NCBI GenBank assembly: GCA_030647255.1 | Contig: JAUSJK010000078.1 | Location: 1-41,198, forward strand | Origin: a bacterium | GTDB taxonomy: Bacteria > Patescibacteriota > Microgenomatia > UBA1406 > GWC2-37-13 | DNA: 41,198 nt | Direction: 5' to 3' | Shown: piece after piece, positions 15,601 to 25,300 of the stretch | How positions within the stretch are numbered: position 1 is the first letter of the stretch | Layout of the letters: each line of letters begins with the position of its first letter | Notes under the pieces: model-generated | Databases searched by the model: none | Told to the model about the DNA's origin: nothing | What the model saw: the letters and a program-made list of their open reading frames with translations, nothing else | Program-made: the position numbers and the translations under genes

Positions 15601-16676
15601 AATATCTCTATGCTCTTCTTCTTATAGTATTGTGCGTCTACTCGTATGTTTTGATTGACCCTAATATTACGTTTATCAATGATCCTTTCTGGCCTGTGCT
15701 ACAAGAAAAATTTACGTATGTTGGCTATTATATGAGAGAGACTTCCTGGCGGATTTATTTGATTTCTGTTATTCTTCTATTCGCTTTTCATTTCTGGTTT
15801 ATAAGAAGCAAAAAAAAACATAATGCTCTTTCTATTTCTCTCATCGTCGCTATCTGTCTGGTATTGGCATATCCTTTTTTATCTCATGACTTTTTCAATT
15901 ACATGTTCGATGCAAAGATTCTTACTTATTATCACCAAAATCCTTATTTGTTTAGAGCTTTAGATTTTCCAGGTGATCAATGGTTGCGATTTATGCATTG
16001 GACACATAGAACGTATCCCTATGGACCAGCCTTTTTGATTATAAGCAGTATTCCTTCATTTTTTTCTTTCGGAAAATTTATTGTAAGCTTCTTTCTTTTT
16101 AAAAGTATGTTTATAGGATTTTATATTGGAGCAGTTTTTTTTCTAAAAAAAATTGACAATAAAAAGGCCCTTATATTTGCTACTCATCCTTTAGTCATTC
16201 TTGAGGGACTTATTTCTTCACATAATGATCTTATCGCTGTTTCTTTAGGGATAATTGGTATATATTACTTACTGCAAAAAAACAATAAAATTTCAACATT
16301 GCTGTTTCTTTTATCCGGTGGAATAAAATATATTACTTTGCCTCTTCTTATTTTGATGAGAAAGAATACATTATTCTATAGGGGAGCTTTTATGTCGGTA
16401 CTTTTACTTTTAATATATCTTTCTATCCGTGAAGAGGTTCAGCCGTGGTATTTTCTTAATGTGCTTATATTTTTGCCTTTTTTTTCGGAATTTATTTCTG
16501 ACCTGAAGCTTTTCTTTTTTGGACTGTTGATGTCATATTATCCTTATATCCGACTGGGAGGATGGGATACGGCAGAAAAAGTGGGTCTGAAGCATACAAT
16601 CATATTTGTCTTTTTTGTGTTGAATATAGTCTATCTTTTGTATAAAAAATCAAGGATACAATTTTTGACCAGATGA
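15597..16676 (+). CDS. Polytopic GT-C-type mannosyltransferase-like protein (GT87/MptB-like)
   Basis: This 359-aa protein has about 10 TM segments. The loop after the third TM, LSHDFFNYMFDAKILTYYHQNPY (D98, D105), and the later THRTYPYGPAFL resemble the polyprenol-phosphate-mannose-dependent alpha-mannosyltransferases and GT87 proteins. HPLVILEGLISSHNDLIA is also typical of that group. No soluble C-terminal domain is present, which sets it apart from its neighbours. It is translationally coupled to the preceding ArnT-like gene (ATGA). The 3' end overlaps the convergent GT2 gene by 46 bp. Confidence 0.8.
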   Translation: MKYLYALLLIVLCVYSYVLIDPNITFINDPFWPVLQEKFTYVGYYMRETSWRIYLISVILLFAFHFWFIRSKKKHNALSISLIVAICLVLAYPFLSHDFFNYMFDAKILTYYHQNPYLFRALDFPGDQWLRFMHWTHRTYPYGPAFLIISSIPSFFSFGKFIVSFFLFKSMFIGFYIGAVFFLKKIDNKKALIFATHPLVILEGLISSHNDLIAVSLGIIGIYYLLQKNNKISTLLFLLSGGIKYITLPLLILMRKNTLFYRGAFMSVLLLLIYLSIREEVQPWYFLNVLIFLPFFSEFISDLKLFFFGLLMSYYPYIRLGGWDTAEKVGLKHTIIFVFFVLNIVYLLYKKSRIQFLTR

Positions 16677-17461
16677 AATTTTGTGCGAAGGGGCATGTAT
16701 TTGAGTCCAAATTTCAACCTGCTCGATCGTTGATATTTTAGATGTAAAGATGAACCGGGTCCTCCCGTAGATTGAGCATTTTTATGCCATATAACAATAT
16801 TCGGGTTGTAGAAGAGTGGTACATCTTTTATTTTCGCTCTTTCGCAGTAATCGGCGTCCTCGTAATAGAGAAAATACGACTCATCCCACAGTCCCACCGT
16901 TTTGATTACTTTTGTATCCAGGCACATAAGACAGCCATTGACAAATGAGGTGGGCATGAATGAGTCAAACTGTCTCTTATCTACTTCGTCTACACCGATG
17001 TGGGGAGTAAGAGCATGATTTTGGTCAATATTCCCTCCCGCATACCAGATAACACTTCCTTTGTCTTTATCCTCATATCGTGTCTTGTGATACTCATATC
17101 CGGAAGCATAATATATTTTTCCTGCGACTATCGATGATGGATGTTCTTGTAAACTTCTTAGTACTTCTTTCACAAAATTATTTTTAAGTATAGTATCGCA
17201 GTTCATGATGCTAAACGTAGTGTAACCATCATAGATAGCTTTTTTTAATCCGGTATTTATGCCGTGTGCATATCCTTTATTTTCCACAGAAAATGTCTTA
17301 ATATCGAGGCCGTTGTAATTGATAGGTTGAGGATGTGGTGTCGCATCAGCGATATATATGACCACATTTTTGTCTGTTTGTGCGTTGATACTCTCAAAAA
17401 AATCCTGTAAGATAGTATAGTTTTTATATATAACTGTTATGATTGCAAGTGTATGAGGCAT
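16631..17461 (-). CDS. GT2 glycosyltransferase, rhamnosyltransferase-like (COG1216)
   Basis: This 276-aa cytosolic enzyme has ITVIYKNYTILQDFFESI, FSVENKGYAHGINTGLKKA, the metal motif FSIMNCDTIL and the catalytic-side motif DESYFLYYEDADYCERAK. A short basic C-terminus follows. It stands alone on the minus strand between two plus-strand units. Its last 46 bp overlap the upstream GT-C gene on the other strand and its first 9 bp overlap the divergent gene. TATAAT 7 nt before the ATG supports this start. Confidence 0.87.
   Translation of the reverse strand: MPHTLAIITVIYKNYTILQDFFESINAQTDKNVVIYIADATPHPQPINYNGLDIKTFSVENKGYAHGINTGLKKAIYDGYTTFSIMNCDTILKNNFVKEVLRSLQEHPSSIVAGKIYYASGYEYHKTRYEDKDKGSVIWYAGGNIDQNHALTPHIGVDEVDKRQFDSFMPTSFVNGCLMCLDTKVIKTVGLWDESYFLYYEDADYCERAKIKDVPLFYNPNIVIWHKNAQSTGGPGSSLHLKYQRSSRLKFGLKYMPLRTKFHLVKNCILDFLYKR
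17438..17443 (+). promoter_or_regulatory. -10 element for the 17453 GT-C gene, inside the opposite CDS
   Basis: TATGAT ends 9 nt before ATG 17453, within codons of the minus-strand GT2 gene. There is no Shine-Dalgarno site. Confidence 0.45.
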
Positions 17462-19156
17462 ATCCTGGATTATATCAAAAAGTATCCCTTACTTCTTTTT
17501 CTGATTATTACTGGCTTCTTCGTTCACATGCTTATTATTCTCCCGAGCGGTACGTTTATCTGCACAAAAGTGGCCTGCGGATATCAATTTTGGGGTGTCC
17601 ATGGGCACGATTCCATATGGCATCTAGCCATTGTAAATGTCTCGTTCAACACGTTTCCTTTTCAGGCTCCGACATATGCGGGAGTAGAGCTCTCGGGATA
17701 TAATTATTTGCTAGACTTGGTGATATTTCTACTTTCTAAATCGGGACTATCTTCTTTATTTATCTACTTTAAGTTGTTGCCAATAATGTGGTTTGTTTTA
17801 TTTACGGCTTTACTCATTGCGTTGGGGAGAAAAATAAAAGATTCTCCATTATTTGTAACAATCTTTCTATTTATAAGTTACTTTGCCGGATCTTTTTCAT
17901 ATATCCTGACCATCATACATGACGGAACATTGAAAGGGTCGTCTACGCTTCTTCCCCTCCATGCGATGCATAGTATGTCGAATTTACCTTATGCATTTTC
18001 ACTTCTTATATTTCTCTCACTTCTAATACTTGTGAAGGATAAGAAAGTGAGCGTAGGCAAGGTGATTCTCATGGCGGTTTTGATATTTTTTAATCTGGGA
18101 ATGAAGTTTTATGCCGGAGCAGTAAGTAGTTTTTTGGTTGGGATATATTTGATCACAATATTTTCAGAGATCGGAATCAAAAAGTTTCTCACGTATACCT
18201 TGATTGTTGTTTCGGGAGCTTTTTTTGGGATACTACTTTTTTATGATCCATTCAATTCTTTTAAAACAGGATCAATTTTCGCATTTGTTCCTCTGGCACT
18301 TATTCATCCGATTACAGAAGATCCCGGTATGTTTTATCTTCAGAGCATGACAGACGCCAGATATTTCCTCAATACCGTTGGTATAGGTCCGCGACTCATA
18401 GGAATAGAAATATTAAATATTTTTCTCTTCCTCTTTTTTTATTTGGGAATACGATTTTTTGGATTTATTTATATTGTCTATCTCTTTTTCAAAAGAAAGT
18501 TGACGAAATATGATACGATATTAATTCTTACCACAATCTTCTCATTTACCCTTACTGCGACACTTGTTCAGAAAGCAGAGTGGTGGAACACGATACAATT
18601 TTTCTTTTACGGTCTTTTTATTTTAACCATATATGTATCCCGAGGAGTTGAAGAATTAATTACAAAGAAAAGTATAATCTCGGTATTTATTGCGTTATGT
18701 TTGCTTCTTTCATCACTTCCGGCGTCGTTTGATGTGATGAGACTATTTGCTTCATTTCCCGGAGCGGCATATGTATCTAAAATAGAGATGGGAGCTCTGG
18801 AATTTTTAAAGAATCAGCCGGATGGAGTTGTTCTAGCGCCTCTTTATAATAAATCGTGGAAAAAATTTGACGAGACAAATCCGTTATATCGATATGAAGA
18901 TACTTCTTACATACCTGCATTTTCTCAAAAGCCCGTCTACTTGGCCGACATTCTTCAACTTCGTCTGACGGGAGTAAATTATGAGAAAAGATTGGAACGT
19001 CTGCAGAAATTTGACTGTAGCATACTCAAAGAGGTTGACTACATATATGAGATACGACATATTGAAAACGAAGGAAGGTTTGTTGCCTGTGCACCTCACA
19101 AAATGAAAAAAATCTTTAACGGAGAAGAAGTGTTTATTTATGCTATCAGCCACTAA
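17453..19156 (+). CDS. Large polytopic GT-C-like membrane protein
   Basis: This 567-aa protein has about 12 TM segments and a C-terminal outer domain of about 130 residues. The first outer loop contains WGVHGHDSIWHLAIVNVSF and, further on, SGYNYLLDLVIFLLSK. This is a D-x2-x-H arrangement like that of some GT-C enzymes but not the plain DE of GT39. I do not recognise a named family. Its place among 13 other GT-C genes suggests a glycosyltransferase or related carrier-linked sugar enzyme. It ends 2 bp before the convergent gene. Confidence 0.7.
   Translation: MRHILDYIKKYPLLLFLIITGFFVHMLIILPSGTFICTKVACGYQFWGVHGHDSIWHLAIVNVSFNTFPFQAPTYAGVELSGYNYLLDLVIFLLSKSGLSSLFIYFKLLPIMWFVLFTALLIALGRKIKDSPLFVTIFLFISYFAGSFSYILTIIHDGTLKGSSTLLPLHAMHSMSNLPYAFSLLIFLSLLILVKDKKVSVGKVILMAVLIFFNLGMKFYAGAVSSFLVGIYLITIFSEIGIKKFLTYTLIVVSGAFFGILLFYDPFNSFKTGSIFAFVPLALIHPITEDPGMFYLQSMTDARYFLNTVGIGPRLIGIEILNIFLFLFFYLGIRFFGFIYIVYLFFKRKLTKYDTILILTTIFSFTLTATLVQKAEWWNTIQFFFYGLFILTIYVSRGVEELITKKSIISVFIALCLLLSSLPASFDVMRLFASFPGAAYVSKIEMGALEFLKNQPDGVVLAPLYNKSWKKFDETNPLYRYEDTSYIPAFSQKPVYLADILQLRLTGVNYEKRLERLQKFDCSILKEVDYIYEIRHIENEGRFVACAPHKMKKIFNGEEVFIYAISH
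17469..17474 (-). promoter_or_regulatory. -10 element for the 17461 GT2 gene, inside the opposite CDS
   Basis: A perfect TATAAT on the minus strand ends exactly 7 nt before the ATG at 17461. It lies within codons of the divergent GT-C gene. No clear -35 was found. Confidence 0.55.
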
Positions 19157-19158
19157 TC

Positions 19159-21180
19159 TTAATTTGACTCTTCATTACCTATCTTTGACCTTTTTATTAA
19201 TATGATTGAGCTTATTAATATGATCAATGTAAAAGGAATGTACAGAAGGAAGAATTTAGGCTTATTTTGTATATGAAAAGATAGGGCATTAAAGACATCA
19301 TCTATCCCATATACTCCTCTAAATCCAACCATAAATTTAGTCTTCGGATAGGAAGTTGTTATATATTCACTATCGAGAGGTTCATCATAGCCGGTCTTAA
19401 ATCTGCCTAGTCCCATATACCTGCCAGGAATAAATAGTGCCTCCTGGAGGGCGATTTCATTATATCCATGTTCTTTATATATCTCCAGAATAAGCTTTTT
19501 TTCAGATACTGGTTTTTTAAGAAACACTGTTACATATTCTCTTACGGTGGGAAATGCGTAATCGCTTACTTTTGTTTCAGAAAGAATTTTTCCTTGAGGA
19601 TTTTTGAAACGCAATACGGTCGTATCAGGGAACGTGATCTGTTTTCTTCTAATCGCCAGGTCAACAGTAGTTATTGTGTTGGGTTTAGGATTTTCTATAT
19701 ATATAGAAAGTGGTTTACCAGTCAAGGCAATTTCTTTTTGACTTTCTTCCAAATTAGGACTCGGCAAGGGGATGAAGCGTGATTTGAATGTAAAATCTGC
19801 CAATAAAAGAAGTAAGTATAAGAAAAAAATGAGTTTTGTTACTTTGACCAAATCCCATTTTAATTTTCCTATGGTCTCATGTAGTCGGTTGAGAATGGGC
19901 AAAGTTATAAATTCGTTAAGTAGGCTACCTATTGCTAGAATTTGTAAAAACCCCGCAAAGGAGGTGAGTATGAGCCCTATTAAATTAGGAGAAAAATAGG
20001 CCTGTATAAATGTTTTATAATCTATGACTGAGCCTAGTCGATTGCCAAGGGTTGGAAGAAATACACCGGCTAAAAGGTCACTGTCTGTGATGAATCTCTT
20101 CATAAAAAGAACAAAAGGTATAAAAAGCATCCAGCTGTAGGCGGGTTTATGTAAAGATATAAGTGCTAGGAATGGGAGAATCCAGATGCTAAATTGTGGA
20201 AATAAAAGAGCTGCATCTTCAGTAATGTAGACAATAAATATAACTATAGCGATAAGATAAATCGTATATATTCCTTTGAACTTCTCCTGATTTAAAAAGT
20301 AAAAGAAAAGAATAGCAAAGTAAGCAAATAAAAATAAAGAAACTCCGTTAAGTTGAAAGTTAAAAATAGCTGTTGACTCGATAGAGTTAAGGAAAAATTG
20401 TTTGATAAGTTGAGTATCGCTTCCCCATGATTGTCCCAAGAGAATATAAAAGACACCCGCACATAAAGAATAGACAAGAAATGACTTTATATTTTTGGAA
20501 AATGAAATCAATGCAAACGGTATAAAAAGCATTGGTACCTGTTTGGTTATTCCTCCTAGCACGAAAAAGAATAAACAAAGTAATTTTGGCACAATGGATT
20601 TATTATGTTCATCCGAGGTAGATTTTAGCCAAAAATATGTTCCTGCCATGAGAAACGAGAGCATCGCAAAATCTGACTGAAACATAGCGTAGGGAATTAG
20701 AATGAGAAAGGGAGTAACAGCCCAAAATAACATGAGTGCTTTGGAATTTTTGAGACGAAGTAAAGAGCCTGTTTTAATAAGAAAGATAACGAAAAGGATG
20801 TCGTAAAATACCTGAGAGAGTTTGATTGCTACCATTTGGTAGAGTGGTACGCCCCACTGGAAAAGCCCATCCATATAGGTATAGGAGTCTTTAAAAGGCT
20901 TAGTATCAAAGATATACTTGATCTCGAGAATCTTTACTTTCTCAAGAATAAGAAGCCAGAAGGCAGCAATTTGATAATATATCTTTCCATACAGTTGTAT
21001 CTGGAATCCATGTCGACTCAGAGCCAAAAATCCATCCGACATATTACCCGTATCAGCGACTGATTTAATGATGGCCAGGATATTAAAAAAATCGTATGAA
21101 TAATTGAGAAGAAAAACAGCGACGAGTCGAATAAAGATGCCAAGAAGTAGTAATCCTATCAATACCGATTTATTTTTCAT
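19159..21180 (-). CDS. GT-C mannosyltransferase-like protein with large outer domain
   Basis: This 673-aa protein is the largest glycosyltransferase in the window. TM1 is followed by NYSYDFFNILAIIKS (D30) and GFQIQLYGKIYYQIAAFWL. About 11 further TM segments occur, including FLVLGGITKQVPMLFIPFA-like sequence typical of PIG-M/GT50- and GT87-like enzymes. Residues about 480-640 form an extracytoplasmic beta-rich domain, then a last TM (FFLLYIPFTLIILISSIILI) and a short basic tail, so the outer domain is tethered at both ends. It overlaps the upstream GT2 gene by ATGA and forms a flippase-GT2-GT-C unit. Confidence 0.78.
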   Translation of the reverse strand: MKNKSVLIGLLLLGIFIRLVAVFLLNYSYDFFNILAIIKSVADTGNMSDGFLALSRHGFQIQLYGKIYYQIAAFWLLILEKVKILEIKYIFDTKPFKDSYTYMDGLFQWGVPLYQMVAIKLSQVFYDILFVIFLIKTGSLLRLKNSKALMLFWAVTPFLILIPYAMFQSDFAMLSFLMAGTYFWLKSTSDEHNKSIVPKLLCLFFFVLGGITKQVPMLFIPFALISFSKNIKSFLVYSLCAGVFYILLGQSWGSDTQLIKQFFLNSIESTAIFNFQLNGVSLFLFAYFAILFFYFLNQEKFKGIYTIYLIAIVIFIVYITEDAALLFPQFSIWILPFLALISLHKPAYSWMLFIPFVLFMKRFITDSDLLAGVFLPTLGNRLGSVIDYKTFIQAYFSPNLIGLILTSFAGFLQILAIGSLLNEFITLPILNRLHETIGKLKWDLVKVTKLIFFLYLLLLLADFTFKSRFIPLPSPNLEESQKEIALTGKPLSIYIENPKPNTITTVDLAIRRKQITFPDTTVLRFKNPQGKILSETKVSDYAFPTVREYVTVFLKKPVSEKKLILEIYKEHGYNEIALQEALFIPGRYMGLGRFKTGYDEPLDSEYITTSYPKTKFMVGFRGVYGIDDVFNALSFHIQNKPKFFLLYIPFTLIILISSIILIKRSKIGNEESN

Positions 21181-22079
21181 GTAAGTTTATTAATGATTCG
21201 TATTTTAATCTTTTCTATGCCTGATATCAAATTAAACTTTAAGAGCCAAAAATTAGTCTCTCTTAGTCCTTGTGAAAAAAATCCTCTGGACGTCTGCGCG
21301 ATATTCTCTGCCGGTACGTGTGGAAATTTTTTCAGTTCAAGATAATATGAGTACACAATAAAATAATACATCATTTGCAAGAATGCTAAGACAAATGCTA
21401 ATGTGCCATGTTTATATCCCTCCCCTGCAAAAAAACGACTGATAAATTCGGATAGAGCTTTATTAATAGTTTCCTTGAGTTCCAGAGTTTTACCTTCACT
21501 GACTATCTGTGTTGCTTCGGCTTTCGCATACCTCACGGCTTTTTCCAAGTATTGGTCAAGCGTGTCGTAGTTGTAATGGGTAAGGGAAAATTCTTCTTTT
21601 GTCTCAAATGTATATGCTTTGCCTTCTACAATAGGTTGGGGATGGATATGTGCTGGCCATATAACTGTTTCTTTTTTGAAGAAACGGATCTGTGGATCAG
21701 GCCACCATCTGGAGTGATTGATCCATTTGCCAAACATAATATTTTTTCTTGGAAAGATGAAGTAGTCATACAGGTCGAGTTTATCTTTGATAATCTCAAC
21801 TGCTTTTTGTGGGAACAGTTCATCAGGATCGATATAAAGAATATGTGTGCCACTGGCTTTTTTCTTTAAATCTTCTTTTACCATGTCGGCAAAAGGAATA
21901 TCGGGCGGGAGTTCAATGAGCTTTATTTTTCGATTATTTGATAAAGATTTTTTTAAAGAATCTTCTACCTGAATACAGCCGAGTATTATTTCATCAGCGA
22001 GTGAGCTGATAGATGACAGACATTCTTCCAAATGGGGAGGATTATCTTTAATGACGATAACCGCTGATACTTTAGTCAT
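21177..22079 (-). CDS. GT2 glycosyltransferase, WaaE/KdtX-like
   Basis: This 300-aa cytosolic enzyme starts TKVSAVIVIKDNPPHLEECL and has the metal motif LYIDPDELFP. The WaaE-type segment INHSRWWPDPQIRFFKKE aligns with the paralogue at 10253-11014. The C-terminal half is more hydrophobic (FVLAFLQMMYYFIVYSYY), probably a membrane-associated helical tail. It overlaps the flippase gene by 8 bp and the next GT-C gene by 4 bp. Confidence 0.86.
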   Translation of the reverse strand: MTKVSAVIVIKDNPPHLEECLSSISSLADEIILGCIQVEDSLKKSLSNNRKIKLIELPPDIPFADMVKEDLKKKASGTHILYIDPDELFPQKAVEIIKDKLDLYDYFIFPRKNIMFGKWINHSRWWPDPQIRFFKKETVIWPAHIHPQPIVEGKAYTFETKEEFSLTHYNYDTLDQYLEKAVRYAKAEATQIVSEGKTLELKETINKALSEFISRFFAGEGYKHGTLAFVLAFLQMMYYFIVYSYYLELKKFPHVPAENIAQTSRGFFSQGLRETNFWLLKFNLISGIEKIKIRIINKLT

Positions 22080-23520
22080 AAGTAAAAATATGTTTTATTT
22101 CTTTCATTATATTCACGGAGAAGAGAAAATGTAAAGAAAGAATATATAATGAGCCGCCAACTACAATAGAAGCGATAAATGCGTAGAGAGACCAGTTTAA
22201 GAAGATAAGAATACCTATTATTCCTGCTCCCATGATACACGAGGAGACAATGGGTTTATATATATTGGGAATAAAGCGAAACGTAATGAGTTTTTTGGCC
22301 TCAAATACAACGATGAAAAAAGTAAGAGACAGAAGCAGTTGATTCATAGGAAAACCAGGTCGTCCAAAAAAATGTGTCAGAAAGGGAGTCAGTATCCACG
22401 TGGCCGTAGTCCAGGCGATCATGAGGTAGAGTGAAATTTTCACTTTGCCAATAGCATTAAATAAATTTATAAAAGGTGTTGAATAAGAAGAAAATAGCGA
22501 AGCCGCGGCAAAAATATAGAACAAAGGAAGTGCCGGTTCCCACTTAGCATATTTTGGGATAAGAGAGACAAACGTTCCCATAAGCAACATCATACCTATG
22601 ATAGTCGGAGCTAATATGAGGGTTTGATAATGAAGTATTTTTTCGACAATTTTAGACGCAAATCCTTTGTCGTTTTGAGTGCGGGATAATACTGGAAAAA
22701 GTACCCGGCTTATATTGTCCATAATGATACGTATAGGTGCCTCGGCCCATTTCTTAGCCCATCCTATATACCCAACTCCTTCAAATCCCAATACTTTCCC
22801 GAGATAAAGAATAATAAAATCATCTTTTATCAAGGCGAGAAACGAGTTTGCCTGAATAGGCAGACCGAAGGATAATAATTCTTTTAAACTTTTTGTAGAT
22901 ATGCCAAGTGAAGGACGCCAGAAGGCTATACTATAGATAGTTACGAGACCAACGACAGACCGAAGAAGGACGGCGATGGTAAAGGAATTGAGTTTAAACC
23001 CAAGAAGTGCAAAAACAATGATGGTAATATAAAAAATGGTATTCTCTACAACTTGAACAAAGACTATTTTCTGAAACTTGACATTTCTTTCAAGGAGAAT
23101 AGAAGGAATTGTTTTTAATGATGATATAAAAAAGCCGGCGAGGAGGGCCCAGAATAAGAATTGTCCTTCACGGGGAAGCTTATAGAAACTCATGATGAAA
23201 GGCGTAAGAAGGAATCCTATGACAATAGCACTCACAATCAATAATTGCTGTACTGTGAAGGTCGTTTTAATATCGTCGTCTGTTATTTCCTTTTTTTGAA
23301 TTAAAGAGGCTCCTAAACCAATGTCTGAAAAATAATTAAGAACGGAAAGAAAAGAGAGAGTTGTTATATAAATACCGAATATCTGAGGAGAAAGAAGAAT
23401 GGTAACGACGAGATTGGCGGCAAGGCCGAGAAATGCTGCGTAGCCGCTTTGAAAGAAAAGACTCAGTGTGCTTGTGACAGTTCTTTTTTTTAAGGAAGCT
23501 CCTTCAAATGTGGTGTTCAT
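22072..23520 (-). CDS. Wzx-like polysaccharide/oligosaccharide flippase
   Basis: This 482-aa protein of about 12-14 TM helices has the opening of MOP/MATE-type flippases: SLKKRTVTSTLSLFFQSGYAA, then LLSPQIFGIYITTLSFLSVL and DIGLGASLIQKKEI. It would move lipid-linked glycan across the membrane. The start is set at ATG 23520 (MNTTFEGASLKK); an upstream in-frame ATG at 23592 would overlap the divergent gene and add 24 residues unlike this family. It is the only transporter of this type in the cluster, and heads a unit with a GT2 and a GT-C. Confidence 0.9.
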   Translation of the reverse strand: MNTTFEGASLKKRTVTSTLSLFFQSGYAAFLGLAANLVVTILLSPQIFGIYITTLSFLSVLNYFSDIGLGASLIQKKEITDDDIKTTFTVQQLLIVSAIVIGFLLTPFIMSFYKLPREGQFLFWALLAGFFISSLKTIPSILLERNVKFQKIVFVQVVENTIFYITIIVFALLGFKLNSFTIAVLLRSVVGLVTIYSIAFWRPSLGISTKSLKELLSFGLPIQANSFLALIKDDFIILYLGKVLGFEGVGYIGWAKKWAEAPIRIIMDNISRVLFPVLSRTQNDKGFASKIVEKILHYQTLILAPTIIGMMLLMGTFVSLIPKYAKWEPALPLFYIFAAASLFSSYSTPFINLFNAIGKVKISLYLMIAWTTATWILTPFLTHFFGRPGFPMNQLLLSLTFFIVVFEAKKLITFRFIPNIYKPIVSSCIMGAGIIGILIFLNWSLYAFIASIVVGGSLYILSLHFLFSVNIMKEIKHIFTYD

Positions 23521-23525
23521 ATTGA

Positions 23526-23531
23526 TATAAT
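23526..23531 (+). promoter_or_regulatory. -10 element for the 23549 gene
   Basis: A perfect TATAAT lies 17 nt before ATG 23549 in the 28-bp divergent gap, giving a short leader of about 10 nt. No Shine-Dalgarno site is seen in that leader. Confidence 0.4.
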
Positions 23532-23548
23532 TGTGACAGCTCAACACT

Positions 23549-25291
23549 ATGGGAAAAAAAAGGTGGATTATAGAGATTTTATTTCTCCTCATTATAACAG
23601 TTCCCTCTTTCTGGATACTTCTGAATAATCATTATTTTTCTATGCATGATGACCAGCATATCGCAAGGTTGTTTTTGCTCGATCAGGGTATCCGGCAAGG
23701 ATATTGGTTTCCCCGATGGGTAGATACACTCGGGTTCGGGTACGGATATCCGCTTTTTAATTTTTATCCGCCTCTTATTTACTATATCGCCGAACTGTTT
23801 CACCTGGCCGGATTTTCTTTTATATGGTCTATTAAGATGCTCGTCATATTCGGATATGTAGCCGGAAGTTTGGGTATATATGGATTTGTAAAATCCGTCT
23901 TGAACAAGTCGTCGGCCATATTGGGTGCAGCACTTTATACTTATTTTTTTTACCATTCCATAACTTCATACGTGAGGGGAGCGCTGGCTGAGTTTTTTGC
24001 TATTACTGTCCTGGCTTATGTATTTTGGCAGCTTTATAGACTCTGGAAAAATCCAAATGTGTTCAATGCGATTCTTTTTGGGATAGTCTACGGATTACTC
24101 ATCCTCACCCATCCTTTGATTGCATTTCCTGCTCTTATATTCATCGGCATTGCTACCATGGTCTATTTTTTCTTTACTCTAAAGCGCAGAATTCTATTTG
24201 TCTTATATGTAGGACTAGGTATGTGTATATCCTTCGTATTGAGTGCTTTCTTCTGGATACCTTCAATGTTCGAGAGGCGTTTCACGCTGATCGACAGAAT
24301 TTTAACAGGAGAACTGGCCGATTATAAACTGCACTATATCTATCCCCAGCAACTGTGGTATTCTCCTTGGGGATATGGTGGCTCGACTCCCGGCCTGGGT
24401 GACGGAATAACCTTTCAATTGGGAAAGCTTCATATCGTGTTTGTTTTTATTGCTTGCGTAGCAGCAATTGTTTATTTTCTGAAAAGGAAAAAAGTGGATC
24501 TTCCTTTACAGTTTTTTATATTAAATTTCTTTTTATTTAGTGTCTCTATCTCTCTTTCTCTCGGTTATTCATCATTTGTTTGGGACAATATCCATTATCT
24601 TGCCTATATTCAATTTCCTTGGAGAATGCTGACGTTTACCAATATATTTATCGCACTTGTCGGTACTTCAGGGGTATATTTTATCGGACAGTTAATTACA
24701 CCTCAGTACAAACGTAATGTAGTCGTCCTTGTTCTCTCAATTGTACTTTCTCTTGTCGTTGTGTATAGATACTCTCCTTATTTTCGGCCGCAACAACTTA
24801 TTTCTACATCTGACGAACAGAGGACAGCATATGATGAGATTGCTTGGAGAGTTAGTTCTACCTCATATGAGTTTGTTCCCAAAGAGGCATCGACAAAAAA
24901 AACCGCATATGGCACAACGACTTTGGCCATTGAAAGAAAAGACATTCCCAAAAGTTCTTTTGAAATCCCTTTCGGGAAAGCAACTGTCAAAGAGCATAAA
25001 ATTCTTTTCGGTCTCAAGGAATACGAAGTCGATGTTGCCGGACAGGCCCTTTTTCAACTAAATACGTATTATTTTCCGGGTTGGAAAGTGTATATCGATG
25101 GCGTCGAGACAAATGTGGGTTATACAAATAGACTTCATCTAATGCAGGTTCCTCTGAGTTCGGGAAGACACACTCTTGTGTTTGTTTTTTCCAATACTCC
25201 AGTAAGAAACATAGCCGACGGAATTTCAGTTATGGGATTCTTGGGTATAATTTTATTTCTTGGAGTTCGGTATTTTTTCAGAAATTCATAG
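23549..25291 (+). CDS. Membrane protein with PTPS-related (PF10131-like) GT-C domain
   Basis: This 580-aa protein has about 11 TM segments. The N-terminal loop MHDDQHIARLFLLDQ, then GYWFPRWVDTLGFGYGYPLF and NFYPPLIYYIAEL, is the hallmark of the 6-pyruvoyl-tetrahydropterin-synthase-related membrane family, which despite the name is a GT-C-like fold. The C-terminal outer domain has YYFPGWKVYIDGV and SSGRHTLVFVF, the beta-sandwich seen at the end of YfhO-like proteins, then a last TM. It is a single-gene plus-strand unit, divergent from the flippase and ending 9 bp before the convergent gene. Confidence 0.82.
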   Translation: MGKKRWIIEILFLLIITVPSFWILLNNHYFSMHDDQHIARLFLLDQGIRQGYWFPRWVDTLGFGYGYPLFNFYPPLIYYIAELFHLAGFSFIWSIKMLVIFGYVAGSLGIYGFVKSVLNKSSAILGAALYTYFFYHSITSYVRGALAEFFAITVLAYVFWQLYRLWKNPNVFNAILFGIVYGLLILTHPLIAFPALIFIGIATMVYFFFTLKRRILFVLYVGLGMCISFVLSAFFWIPSMFERRFTLIDRILTGELADYKLHYIYPQQLWYSPWGYGGSTPGLGDGITFQLGKLHIVFVFIACVAAIVYFLKRKKVDLPLQFFILNFFLFSVSISLSLGYSSFVWDNIHYLAYIQFPWRMLTFTNIFIALVGTSGVYFIGQLITPQYKRNVVVLVLSIVLSLVVVYRYSPYFRPQQLISTSDEQRTAYDEIAWRVSSTSYEFVPKEASTKKTAYGTTTLAIERKDIPKSSFEIPFGKATVKEHKILFGLKEYEVDVAGQALFQLNTYYFPGWKVYIDGVETNVGYTNRLHLMQVPLSSGRHTLVFVFSNTPVRNIADGISVMGFLGIILFLGVRYFFRNS

Positions 25292-25300
25292 CTCCCTAAA

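Noticed and set aside
22072-23592. Flippase starting at 23592
   Set aside because: This would overlap the divergent gene by 44 bp and adds residues unlike MOP flippase N-termini; ATG 23520 is natural.
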